Shown here: piece after piece, positions 9,042-20,300 of the stretch | Position numbering within the stretch: position 1 is the first letter of the stretch | How the letters are laid out: each line of letters starts with the position of its first letter | Made by a program: the position numbers and the translations under genes | Notes under the pieces: generated by a model | What the model saw: only the letters and a program-made list of their open reading frames with translations | What the model was told of the DNA's origin: nothing | Databases searched by the model: none | Assembly (NCBI RefSeq): GCF_945859705.1 | Contig: NC_079134.1 | Coordinates: forward strand, 48,538,402 to 48,602,401 | Direction of reading: 5' to 3' | DNA: 64,000 nt | Source: Episyrphus balteatus | Lineage: Eukaryota > Arthropoda > Insecta > Diptera > Syrphidae

Positions 9042-10725
9042 GTACATAAATAAACATAACTAAAAAAAGAAAAAAAAAAAACAAACAAAAACAAAAATAT
9101 TGTGTATTGTATTTCTAATTTTCTATAATTATTACAATGTTTAATTTTCTACATTACATTTTTATTTTTTTTTTATATCTTACGAAATCTTATTAATTGA
9201 AAATAAGGATAATTATTTTTTTCAAAAAAAAAAAAAAAAACCAACAGACAAAAGAAAAAAATTTATCCAAAGACAAAAACGAATATTTTTTATCAGATTC
9301 ATTGTAAAATTGTCTATTTTAAAATTTAGAAATAACAAACAAAAAAAAAAAAACAATTCTTATAACAAATAGAAAATTATGTATAAAAAAAATAACTCAA
9401 GACCTGTCGTATGTCAATCAAAACAAGGCAGTACATTTAAAATCTTAAATTACAAAAACTATTTTAATGTCGGATATGTTTTGTATTTCATAACAACAAC
9501 AAAAAAAAAGTAGAAATTTTACTTGTAGTTTATGAGGTTAATCAAACTCAAAAACAACAAACCAACAAAATATCGTATGCATCGACATACAACGTAGGTG
9601 AATAAATGTAACAATAAAAATATTCAAAAAGCTGGATTTTTCATTTGCTTTTATTATACAATCAATCAATAACAACTCCATTGGCACAAATTATTTCGTT
9701 AGGTCGTTAGAATAGAATATAACAAGAATTCCAATTCCTCTAATTCAAATGATTATTAATTTTTTTTTATTATTTTGTTTGACACACCTTCATCTAACTT
9801 TTTATATTTAAAATTTTTTAAAAAAACAATGTTCAAAGACTCGATACTAAATATTTATACTCAAATTTTAACGCAGGGCGTTCCTGTCTGTAAATGTAAC
9901 GTGTGATGCTGCTGCTGCTGCCACTACTGCTGATTTAAATCTTTTCTGTTAACGTGCCTTCAGCAAGTAACAAAAAAAAAAAAACAATAGACACAAGCAG
10001 CTAGCTGACTGTTATCGTCGGCAGCGAGTTTAATGGTGGGTGGTGAAAAATTGCTGTTAGGAGAGGGAGATAAAGAGAGACACATGATGGTGGTGTTGAT
10101 GGCCGAGTTGCGAAAAGATTTCGAGTTGGCTGATAAAAAAAAATGTAAAAGAAAAGAATCAAGCAGAAACGCGTAGCAGATTAGTCAGTAGCAGAAATTA
10201 AGCAGAGCAGTTATTCGAATCAAGAGCAGATAGAAGAAAACTAAAAAAAAAAATTACTAACCTGCGTTTTGTGTGTTAAGTAAGCGTTTTCAAGCCGCTC
10301 CCGTCCCAAATTTTAGTATGTGGGTGGTGTTTTTTTTCGCGCCAACATAAGCTTTGCTGATTGATTTAAGTTTGCTGGAATAAAAAAATATTTGTTGCTG
10401 TTGCAAATTTGCTGCCCGACAGAGATCTTCTGAGGTTTCCGCCGAGATATTGCAATAATTACAAACAAAATTAACGATTAACGTCTTTCATGTGGATATC
10501 CACGTTGCTGCTTTGCAGTTTGCCGTTCTTATTTAAATATGTTGCGCTTAAGTCATACACACGTCGCAGGAATATGTTAAGCAGAGAATAATCTAATGGC
10601 TGAGAATTAATAGTTTGCATCTGCTTTTTATGTATCAAGTTTTCCTGTTGCCTGTTTATATCCCTGATATCAAAAATATGCTGTATTGTTGCTGTTCGTA
10701 TTTTTTCAAAAGGTAATTTTCACAG
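9042..10725. other. AT-rich interval with a UTR-like GC patch
   Basis: 9042-9880 is A/T runs. 9880-10320 is richer in GC, with CTGCTGCTGCTGCC and stretches such as GGTGGGTGGTG, GAGAGGGAGATAAAGAGAG and repeated AAGCAGA words. This is reminiscent of a fly promoter and 5' UTR. No coding frame is supported. Confidence 0.35.
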
Positions 10726-10752
10726 GTTGAATTCCGAGGAAAGATGTGGCGG
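10726..10752 (+). CDS. Candidate 27-nt microexon
   Basis: TTTTCACAG precedes and GG|GTAAGTTT follows, so both splice signals are good. At 27 nt the block keeps the frame of the 8983-9041 block and adds RLNSEERCG. Reading past this donor gives an immediate TAA in that frame; a second donor exists at 10799 (CCAATGG|GTAAGA). The linkage to 8983-9041 is inference. Confidence 0.3.
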
Positions 10753-11413
10753 GTAAGTTTGACTGAAGATGACTTTACTTTGACGAAGCTTCCAATGGGT
10801 AAGATTTTATTTATCATTTGTTTTCACTTAGTTTGCACGTTTATTTAGTGAGAATTAATAAATCAATTTCTTTAAGAAAAAAAGTTGTTTTTTATTCAAA
10901 TATTTAATTATGGTTAACAGGGGCTTGAAGGTGATGGTAATTCTAATTGAGATGACCAGCCGTATGCTGAATGAAAACTCTCGGGGAAATAATGTTCGGG
11001 AGAAGGGATCTAAATCAAAAATCTTTTAGAAGTTTTGCTTCCTTTTGGTATTTTCATCATTATAAACGAAAAGGGAACACAATTAAAAGAGAAATGAACG
11101 ATATTTGATATTTATCAACAAAATGAATGAATCGGTTTAACCGTGATCGACTATCAAAATTTTTGGTAAACTGTGTCTTTGCTATAAATTTGAGAATACA
11201 TTATATGTAGTTCTTTTGATAAACTCGGTAGGTATTATGGATGTCAAAAATTTTGCTATGTATCAAATTTTCCATCAATTGCAAATATCTTCACGATAGA
11301 TTTTTTTCATCATATTTTTTTACAAAAAAAACGTCTTTCTCGGACATTTTCATTCAAATAAGATAGGTTTTATGAAAAAATTGTATAGCAATGAAAAAAA
11401 AGTATCAGTGAAT
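10753..11413. other. AT-rich spacer
   Basis: No gene or clear repeat is recognised. Confidence 0.35.
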
Positions 11414-11712
11414 AATGTCGTCGAGAGAATTATTTTTTGGAGAGAGCGAAAATGATGAAGAAATTCGATTTGAGAAAACCATTATATGAAGAAAAATACG
11501 GGATACTTCAAATCCATTAGACTTACGAGAAGATATGTGAGTGGTTTTTAATTTCAACTCATTGTCCGCCAATTGGTGTTTTTAGTTTTTTTTTTTTTTT
11601 ACTGAATTTCCGACTTTCTAGAGAAGCATTCGTTGATGTACTCAGGGATATTGAATTCAGGTTTCCACCATTGAAGAGACAACAATCCATACCGAGTGTT
11701 CTTAAACCATAG
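11414..11712 (+). pseudogene. PIF/Harbinger transposase (HARBI1-like), N-terminal fragment
   Basis: The ATG at 11414 opens MSSRELFFGESENDEEIRFE. An in-frame TGA follows, then RDTSNPLDLREDI, a small GT-AG intron (donor AT|GTGAGT, acceptor TTTCTAG) and EAFVDVLRDIEFRFPPLKRQQ to a TAG at 11710-11712. The R-D-(T/A)-S-N-P-L-x-L motif and the FPP(L/F)KR block are typical of insect HARBI1-type DDE transposases upstream of the catalytic domain. It is broken by the stop and by the interruption after SVLKP. The rest of the catalytic core is missing. Confidence 0.65.
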
Positions 11713-11828
11713 GGTAAATTCACAAACGTCAAATTTGTTGGTAATGATTACGCATCACTGCTTTTTTGCGATGCTGATCGTTGCTCAGCTGATTACGATG
11801 CGATGCTGATTGACAAAAAGTTTTACGT

Positions 11829-12044
11829 TTAAAAACAATTTTTGCTTAATGATGGACGTGGTGCTAATATAAACTCTTTGTTGCAATAACAATCTGGAGC
11901 CACACATTTTATCTCCTCCAGAATTTTTCTCCACAATACTGACTTCGATTTTCTGCCTGCTATAAATTCACCTTCATATTTTAATCTGGTTTCTATTAGT
12001 AGTTTAATTTGTGCGCTGTTAAAATACTCCCAAAATTTCATCAA
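11829..12044 (-). pseudogene. Myb/SANT-like DNA-binding protein fragment (Harbinger accessory ORF)
   Basis: This 71-codon frame contains WEYFNSAQIKLLIETRLKYE...LWRKILEEIK, with the spaced aromatic/helical pattern of the Myb/SANT-like domain encoded beside PIF/Harbinger transposases. It is opposite in strand to the transposase fragments and lies between them. No full-length protein is present. Confidence 0.5.
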
Positions 12045-12344
12045 ATTTATTAATTTATAAACAATTTAGAATTTGATTAAATTCTTTTCATTGTCCTTTT
12101 CCTCCATTTTTACTCCAAATCGCGTCGGCATCAACAACTTATCAAGAAAATTCTTGATGCTTTTTTGTTTGATATTTGCGCATCAGTTTATCCAAATTTG
12201 CAATAATGAACAATTGACATTTTAAGTGATGCTATTTATTTGCGTTTATGAACGTGCTACAATAATGATCGCAAATCATCTCTGCAGTGATGAGTTTGTG
12301 AATTTACACATAATGTCTTACGATTTTGTGGACAAGAGAGTTAT

Positions 12345-12495
12345 CAACTTTGCGTTGGAAATGATTTTAACGTTGGTATGGCACAAACAACAGTATCGGT
12401 CATCCTCAAAGAAGTCTTTAGCGTCTTAGAAACGGACATTTGTCCCAAACGGATACATTTTAATTTCTCACAAGAGGAAAAACGCAGGGCGAACT
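12345..12495 (+). pseudogene. PIF/Harbinger transposase, central fragment
   Basis: The frame VGNDFNVGMAQTTVSVILKEVF continues as LETDICPKRIHFNFSQEEKR. It matches the helical segment that in HARBI1-like proteins follows directly after the FPPLKR region. About 630 bp, including the Myb-like frame on the other strand, separate it from the N-terminal fragment at 11414-11712. It ends in a stop just before the MITE pair at 12509. Confidence 0.65.
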
Positions 12496-12508
12496 ATTCT
12501 AGCCCTTA

Positions 12509-12680
12509 AGGCTTGGCCACACCGGAGGGTATGCGGTAGCGAAACGGGTAGCGGTAACGATATTTGTATGAAAAAAATTCAACATCTGAACGTTGATATG
12601 TCAGTTTGGAATTTTTTTCATACAAGTACCGTTACCTCTACCCGTACCGCTACCGCATACCCTCCGGTGTGGCCAAGCCT
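12509..12680. mobile_element. Harbinger-type MITE, first of a tandem pair
   Basis: 172 bp with ends AGGCTTGGCCACACCGG and its complement, and TTA at 12506-12508 and 12681-12683. The second TTA is shared with the next copy. It sits beside the Harbinger transposase remains, but whether that transposase mobilised it cannot be told from the sequence. Confidence 0.85.
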
Positions 12681-12683
12681 TTA

Positions 12684-12855
12684 AGGCTTGGCCACACCGG
12701 AGGGTACGCGGTAGAGGTACAGGTAACGGTACGGGTATTTGTATGGAAAAAATTCCAAACTGACACATCAACGTTCGGGTGTGGAATTTTTTTAATACAA
12801 ATATCGTTGCCGCTACCCGTACCGCTACCGCGTACCCTCCGGTGTGGCCAAGCCT
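12684..12855. mobile_element. Harbinger-type MITE, second of a tandem pair
   Basis: 172 bp, the same length as its neighbour, flanked by TTA at 12681-12683 and 12856-12858. The two copies differ at a number of sites, so they are not a recent exact duplication. Confidence 0.85.
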
Positions 12856-12905
12856 TTAATCAAGTAAATATTTGTTAACAAATAAAACAAACATTATTAA
12901 ATAAA

Positions 12906-13520
12906 TCAGCCCTATTCTGCTATCCATCGGGGGGAATAATCTCTAAATATTTTTTTTCGAATAACAAAAGTTAAAAAACAAACGCCAAAAACGACGAAAT
13001 AAATCAATCAGCCCTATCGGGAGCTTCACGTGGAATGTTTTCCAGCCCGTATTATTTTTGTTCGCCCGGAGTTTTACCCGGGAATTTACATTTTCCGCTA
13101 AATAAGCTTAACGGGCTTTGTATTTCAGAACGAAATACAGAATAAGGCCCAAAGACCAAACTGAATACGTGTGAAACGGACTTTTCATACGTTTCTTTAA
13201 ATTCTTTTACATGTATAGTAAAACTTAATTCGAGCAAACCGAATATGGACCAAACGGAATGAAATCTGAATCTCCAAAGGAATTTTGTCTCTTTCCTAAT
13301 TATTTTCAATTTTGCGATCGTGAATATCCCTCGGAATTAATTTCCAGGGAACATAAATTCGAATACAATTACAGCTTAATTCCATTAGAAAATTTACTGA
13401 CAATACCAATAAATTCGGAGGGAAACTAATCATGATCATTTTCGTTCCCATGTTAGAAATAAAGTAAAAAAACATTCCCTGGGGAATTTCAGGGTAATTT
13501 TTATTCACGATAGCCCGAAG
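12906..13520. repeat. Repeat with CAGCCCTAT motifs
   Basis: CAGCCCTATTCTGCTATCC at 12908 and CAGCCCTATCGGGAGCTTCAC at 13009 resemble the ends of the MITE at 7253-7467. A complement-like GATAGCCCGAAGCC occurs at 13509. The boundaries and coding capacity are unclear. Confidence 0.4.
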
Positions 13521-13713
13521 CCGAAATGTAACTTTATTTCCAATATCGATCGATTGATGTCCTGATTTTTAAAGAGCTCGAGGCAAGTGACACGCTAACA
13601 TACAAAACTGTATCTTAGGTAACACACAATTTTTAGAAACCAGGCAACTAACAGTCAAACACAATTATAATAAAAACAATATTAGATATTGCTTCAAATT
13701 TCTAAAATAAAAA

Positions 13714-14273
13714 ATGATAAAAATTCGCAATACTTCATACAAACCAAATCTCGAACATGAAGGTAAATTTCTATTACCATTACCTTCTCCACCACCGCCA
13801 TCAACCAAAGGAATATGGTTCACGGAACTTAAACCTCACGAACGTTTATTTTTCCATCAAACATTGAATTCGGTTCGAAAAAGTAGACGCTATAGCCCAA
13901 ATCCGAATATACCATTCGATAATTTAGATTTTAATCTACAATCAAGATATCATCATGCAAAAGAATTATTTCCTGAAAAAGTCGATACCGTACTTCAAAA
14001 AGAAACTGTATGTGTGGAGACTTTTCGTGTACTTAGAAACACAAAAGATGTCATCATCAAGAAACCAGATCCATTGGGACATCCATTGAGAATTAGTAGG
14101 TTGCGCCACATTCCTCTTTAAAAATCGATTTGACATGATTTTTTTTTTCAGGTGGTATAAAAGAAAAAATCTCTCCACATAGTGTTAAGTTAATTAATAG
14201 TGGACATCGTACTCAACTTACTAATAATGGATTTTCAAGACAACCAGCTGATGGAAATTTCTTCCACTACTAA
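13714..14273 (+). CDS. CFAP276: Cilia- and flagella-associated protein 276 homologue (C1orf194-like)
   Basis: Two exons, 13714-14095 and 14152-14273, give 167 aa, close to the 169 aa of the human protein. Recognisable blocks are PFDNLDFNLQSRYHHAKELF (about residues 69-88), a Q-K-E-T segment, and the C-terminal SPHSVKLINSGHRTQLTNNG...F-S-R-x-x-x-D-G-x-F-F. These align with human CFAP276, a microtubule inner protein of ciliary doublet microtubules. In flies ciliated cells are sensory neurons and sperm, so expression there is expected but not shown. The donor A|GTAGGT and acceptor TTTTTTTTCAG keep the frame. It faces Trm1 tail to tail; AATAAA is at 14301-14306. Confidence 0.85.
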
Positions 14274-14300
14274 TTCAGAAAAAACAAAAATTCAACATCG

Positions 14301-14316
14301 AATAAATTTGTTTATT
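14301..14316. terminator. Opposed poly(A) signals of CFAP276 and Trm1
   Basis: AATAAA on + (14301-14306) serves CFAP276. TTTATT at 14311-14316 is AATAAA on the minus strand, 34 bases after the Trm1 stop. If both are used, the two mRNAs overlap at their 3' ends by a few tens of bases. Confidence 0.55.
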
Positions 14317-14349
14317 TGTAAAAAATATCAAATACAAAATATAGACACT

Positions 14350-17300
14350 TTATGAAGAAGGTTCTTCTTCCAGTTTTAAATGTTTTCTTTGTTGTTCTTC
14401 ACCTTCTTCCATTGGTGAACTAGTTGACTTTTGTTTCTTATTTTTATTTTGATTTTTAAAACTCTTTAAAATCTTATCTTCACCGATCCTAGAATTATTT
14501 TTAAACAGTCATTATAATGCTTAAAATAAAATTAATATAAACAAGTCCAACTTACATAATTGTAGCTCTAGTTCCAGGACCCCAATGTGCTGTGGGATTT
14601 CCCGGGAATCTTGATAGAGCATTTTTTCTACTATCTGGATTGGCATCCGGATGGATGTCGTTCAATTCGTACTGTATCTTGGGAGGAATTCCAAGAATTT
14701 CCTTCACTGGAGTCCCATCGAGCATGCGTTCTTTCTTAACAGGGTTAGTAGCGTTCCAACATCGTAAAATATCCCAAACAACAGATGGTGGGGCGTTGGT
14801 TTTTATTGAACTCTTACAGGCATGTGAGAATGATACTTTGTAGCCGGCGTGCAATAGGGCTGAACGGAATTTAAGAATTGGCATAATTTCCAGTTTGACA
14901 ACACAGCAAAGTTTGTCAAGGGAATAATAGAGTGGCACATCATCGAGTTCCTCTTCAATAACACTCAACATTCCTACTAAACGGCGATTTGTACCCAATT
15001 CACTAAGTGGTTCTTTTTGAATTTCATCTAATAGATCACGAACAAATGATTTGTCATGTATTGGAGCCGACCATATGGGACCACCTAACTATAATAAAAT
15101 AGTTATCGAAATGTCTAAGTAATGACTTTGATATAATTTACATGATGCTTATGCCCACAATGTGAGCAATTTTGTCCAACTTGAGGTCCAGTGGGTAGAC
15201 CAAATTTAACTCGATCAGGAGCATTTTCACTGGGATTTGGCTTGGCTACTCCCAAGGGTTGTAGTGTTAGTGTGTCGCAACCTGTACACTGATATATCAT
15301 AGATTGTTTGCTATCGTGTAATAAATTGTTAAAGAATATGTAATCCGAGATTAAAAAAAAATAGCTACTTTACCATATACTGTATTTACAAGTTGCTTGG
15401 CTAACATGAACTCGTACAAATATTCGAATGTAGAAATCAGCTGAGGCACATAGCAAAGGTTCAATGTATTTACCATAACGATTTGCGTGTCCTTCAATGG
15501 CTCTTAGAAGTATTCGAAGCGCCTTTAGAAGATACAAATTATTTGATATAAACAATAGCTCGCATACAAAGAATATTCTATTAAATTTAAAAAGCTGGAG
15601 CAGATTAATCGGCCCTATCGAGGTATCCGTTCGGAAAAAACTATTGATTAGTTGTTGAGTTCTCACTTTGTTTCTGGACCGTATTACCGATGAGCCAGCG
15701 AATGATTATGAATAACAATATTTATATGTATATATAATACATGGTTTACATGTCCTAATAAAATAATTAAATTAACATTAAAGTAATAATATTAACCTTC
15801 CTTTAAAGAAAACTTATTCTAACTTAAAACTGACTATTGCAAGGTAGGTACTGTTTCAATTCTTAGAGCGGAAATCATAGTCGTTACTCGAGTTAAGACT
15901 TTTCTCAGCTCTAGTAAGTTGAGGGTACTTGCATGAAAAAAATTCCAAAGTGGAACATCAATATTCAGGTGTGGAATTTTTTTCATAGAAGTACCCGTAC
16001 CGCTACCGAATACCTTCCGCTTTACATACAATCCTAAGATCAAACAGTTAAGCCAGAACTATAATTGGAGGAAGCAGTCGGATGCTAATGTCAAATTCAC
16101 GTTTTTGTTGTTGTTTTTTTTTTGACTTTTCGACAAGTTTTCATTAGTCGAGTGCGGTTGCGAGCGCTGTTTGCCTCCGTTTCGTCCGACGCAACCGAAA
16201 ATTATAGTTCTGGCTTTAGCTGAGAGTTGGTTCTTGGATACAATTCTACTTTATTAATGGGTGTTACAAATAAAAAAGGTCCAAGGTGACTGCCCTGAGG
16301 AACACCTGAAGTGGCAAAAATGAGATTGGTTTTCTAAGTTTCTAAGTATGATTTAACCCATTTGATGATGATGGGAAACCTATCGATTTTAATTTGATGT
16401 ACATTATTGAGTGGCTGATCTTACAAATGCTTTATTGAAGTCAATTGCAATAAAAGCTGTTTTATTTTCTTCGTAATCCAGATCAGATAATTGTTTTTAT
16501 TAGCTTTACAACAAAAGCAGGATTTTGTTTTGTTATTGTTTCGCAAATAAAATATTGATCTGATCCGGATGACGAGGAAAATAAAACACAGCTAATGTCA
16601 ATTTTGTAACCGTTTTCCAAAGCGTAGAGTGTCGCCGAGCAAATCGAGTAAGTTTCGTCGTGGTAGACGCGAACGCAAAGAATAGAGAAGTTGGCAGATG
16701 CTTGTTGTTTATTAGCACAATTAGAAGAAGTTTGTAACTTCAGATAAGTTTTCCATAATTTGCTCCTAATATTGCGAATGAAAGAGGCTGAAATTAATTT
16801 TATTTTTCGGATTCAATAGTTGGGATATTTCTGGCAGACGGCAGAGCCACAGCCAAAAACAATAAAAAAAACAATTTCAAAAATATATTTTTGAATAAAA
16901 TGAATAATGAATAGAGGTTAGCTGATATGGGTGGCCCTCAGACAACAAGGAGTTCCGGAAACCTATGTGCGGATAATTATGGACATGTATGAGGGAGCAG
17001 TTACTAAAGTAAGATGTGCAGCTGGAGTCACCGAAGAATTCGAAATCACAGTAGGTGTACACCAGGGAAGCGTCTTGAGTCCTCTGCTCTTTATTACCGT
17101 TCTTGATTACCTGCTTGAAGGCAAAGTGACGGACCCAAAAGTGCATCAGTTATTCTTTGCTGATGATGGAGCCATCATAAGTGAAGACCCGATATCCCTG
17201 CAACGAGCACTTGATGTATGGGTGGATGTTCTAGAAGGTAATGGGTACCGCATTAGCGCGAAAAAGACAGAATACCTATGCTGCCCATTTTCTGATCCAC

Positions 17301-20300
17301 ACAGGCCTATTCCTGACATTTATTTGAATGGTGTAGTGCTTCCCAAGTGTGAAAAGTTTAAATATCTGGGGTCTATGATAAATAACGAAGGTACTTGTGA
17401 TGACGATATCAATCATCGCGTAAGCGTAGGGTGGATGAAGTGGCGGGAAAATTCTGCTATCTTCTGTGATCGAAAAATGCCCCCTAAGCTGAAAGAAAGG
17501 CTCTACACCGCAGTTGTGCGTCCAGCACTCACATACGGTTCACAATGTTGGACAATATACAAAAAGTATGAGAGTAAGTTAACGGCAGCTGAGATGAAGA
17601 TGCTTCGTATGACAGCAGGAGTAACAAAGCTTGATAGAATTAGAAGTACGAAGATCCGAGGAAGCCTTCATGTTAAAAACACCATCTCCCAAAAAATTGA
17701 ACACGACCGACTCAGTTGGTATTGCCATGTTCAAAGGAGAGATCCTGAGAACCCCGTCAAAAAAGCAATATCATACAACGTTCCAACACGAAATAATAAG
17801 AAAGGTAGGCCTAAAAACTCCTGGTACAAGCAAATGCAAAAACACCAGCATTCAGTTGGCCTTAGAAATGGAACAATACAAAACCGGGAGGCTTGTCGCC
17901 GGAGGCAACCCGGCGAACCCCACAAGCGGATCACTAGTGTGAAGCAGTAACGTGGGATAGTTATGATCCCCTCGACATCGAGATCATAACAGCGCCGAGA
18001 AAAAGGAAGAAGAAGAATGAATAGAGGTTAGCTATGGAATATCTGTAACAAATAGTTTTAGCCGTGAATTTTTATGCTGTCATATATAATATAAATGGTC
18101 AAGATAATTTATTCGGACAAATATTCATATTGGACAAATATTCATATTGGACAGATATAACTTCAAGCTAGTTGAAGTACAATCATTGTTTCTTATGGCA
18201 TAGAAAGCCTGTTAGTAATAAAGCCGCAAGGAATTAAAAGATTTCATATATGGCCTTAAGCAGCGCGATGGAGGTTGTAATGTAAAACTTTCATTCTTTA
18301 AATGCCACAATCAAAACATAAATAATACCAAATATAAACAAAGCCATATAGTAAAAACTCTTTCATTGATACACAATATAGTTAGCAGTAGTATAAATTG
18401 AATTCTAAGTTTGTTATTTCCTTTTGACCAGCAAAAGTGTAAAGACATCATTTTTGGTTACGATACTGGAATAGAATGTGCCGTGGCATAGAATGTATTT
18501 TATAAAACTACTCCCGAACATAAAGCTATTAATAATAAAATTGTTATAGATAAATTTGTTTGAATCAGAAGAATGAATTCTTGAATGTATGTTGATATTA
18601 ATATGATGGGATAGCACAAATAATTTATAATAGAATTAATATAAAATAGCTGTATGTTTTCTAAATAAAATAAATTCTGTCACGAACTCATTCGCTTTTG
18701 ATTGAGAATAACCTAGCCACACTTTTACAGCAAGCTGCGCTTTATCTAGCAAAACTATAGTGTAAGACAAGCCAATTACCCAAAACATTACAAAGTAATC
18801 GAGATGCAACTTTTGTGGGAATTGTCGTTCGTTACTTAAGAAGTTTCAACACACAGCGAAAACACTTTCCAAAATCTGAAAATAAAGTGGTTGGGAGGGC
18901 TACGCATACCAACTTCGGTTGTGCTCAGAATTATAGACCATACTCAACCAAATATATATAAAAAAAAACTCATTTAAGGATACAAATTCTATGAATATGT
19001 TTTGGAAGCTTTTTGGAGATGCTATGTTAAACAACTAGAATTAATATTTGCTATACATGAAAAAAAATTCTTTTTTAAAATGAGATTAAACTTAATTAGT
19101 TTTTTACTCTTCTTCTTCTATAATAGTCTGGTCTATCATAGTAATAATAATTTTTAATACGCTTTTATTAACTTCGCTTGTAACTAACTAACTAAGGGCC
19201 ATTTGCTGAATCGAAACTTATATAATTTATGTTGAACATAAACTCTTATTCCCTACTTTTTCCTCTGCGTACACTGACACATAAGGATTTATGTAGTACT
19301 TAGAGCCGTTTGCTGAATCGAAACATTAGCAGAAGAAAAAGTAGAAAATAAGAGTTTATGTTCAACATAAATTATTTAAGCTTCGTTTCAGCAAATGGCC
19401 CTTAAATGATTAAGTTTCGATTCAGCAAACGGGTCTAACTAAAAATGTAATAAAATCTTGGAACTAAATTTTGACCCACTTCCACTTATCGTATCGAACT
19501 GAAACTTTGTACATTAATGTTGTTCGGATGACAACACAATAAGGGTATTCACGATTCGATGCAAATGATCTTGTATCGTTGTAAAAGTGCAAAAGTGTAA
19601 CATTTTCTTAAACTAAAATAACCAAATATACAGACTTTGATTTTTTTACAATTTTACACTTTTGCAATACCCTAACCCTATTGCAAAAATAAAATACAAT
19701 GGTGCAAAATTTGTCTTTTGTAGTTGCAGTAGTAGAAAGATACATCAAATAAAATGTAGTAATTTTACACCTTTTTGCTGCACCAGATTGTGAATACCCC
19801 TAATATTTTGGTGGTCTGGACCCTGGGGAGGCACACTGGCGGTTCGAAGCATATGATAAGGCTAAAAAGTAACAAATAAAATATATAGTTTAAAAAACTA
19901 AAAATTCGCTTTTATTACGCACTTAAAACTATAAAATAATTTAATAGACTTATTGAAAATGGTTAGATCAAGAAGCGTCGATCGCTTTGTTTGAACTTTA
20001 TAAAAGTACAAGCAACAAAAATGCTCTCTACGCTTTTTGATCTAACCATTTCCAATAAGTCAATTAAATTATTTTATAGTTTTAAGTGCGTTATAAAAGC
20101 GTATTTTTAGTTTCTTAAACTATAAATATTTTATTGTGTATATTTTTGGTCTTTGGCAATGTTGAGTAGGTACTTACCATTTCATGACATGATTTATTTC
20201 TTAAAGGAACCGATCCGTATTTAACAAAACATGCTTCCGGTGTATTGCCAGCCAGAACTGCCATATCAGTTGCTGTTACCAACAATAAACCACCAGCACG

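Noticed and set aside
12606..12878. 90-codon ORF with repeated YRYLYPYRYR motifs
   Set aside because: Translation of the MITE pair's inverted GGTAGCGGTACGGGTA-type ends, not a gene.
14592..14843. 83-codon + strand ORF opposite Trm1 exon 7
   Set aside because: Antisense shadow of the conserved Trm1 C-terminal domain.
17631..17942. Second ORF within the LINE
   Set aside because: Out-of-frame shadow of the RT frame 16931-17950.
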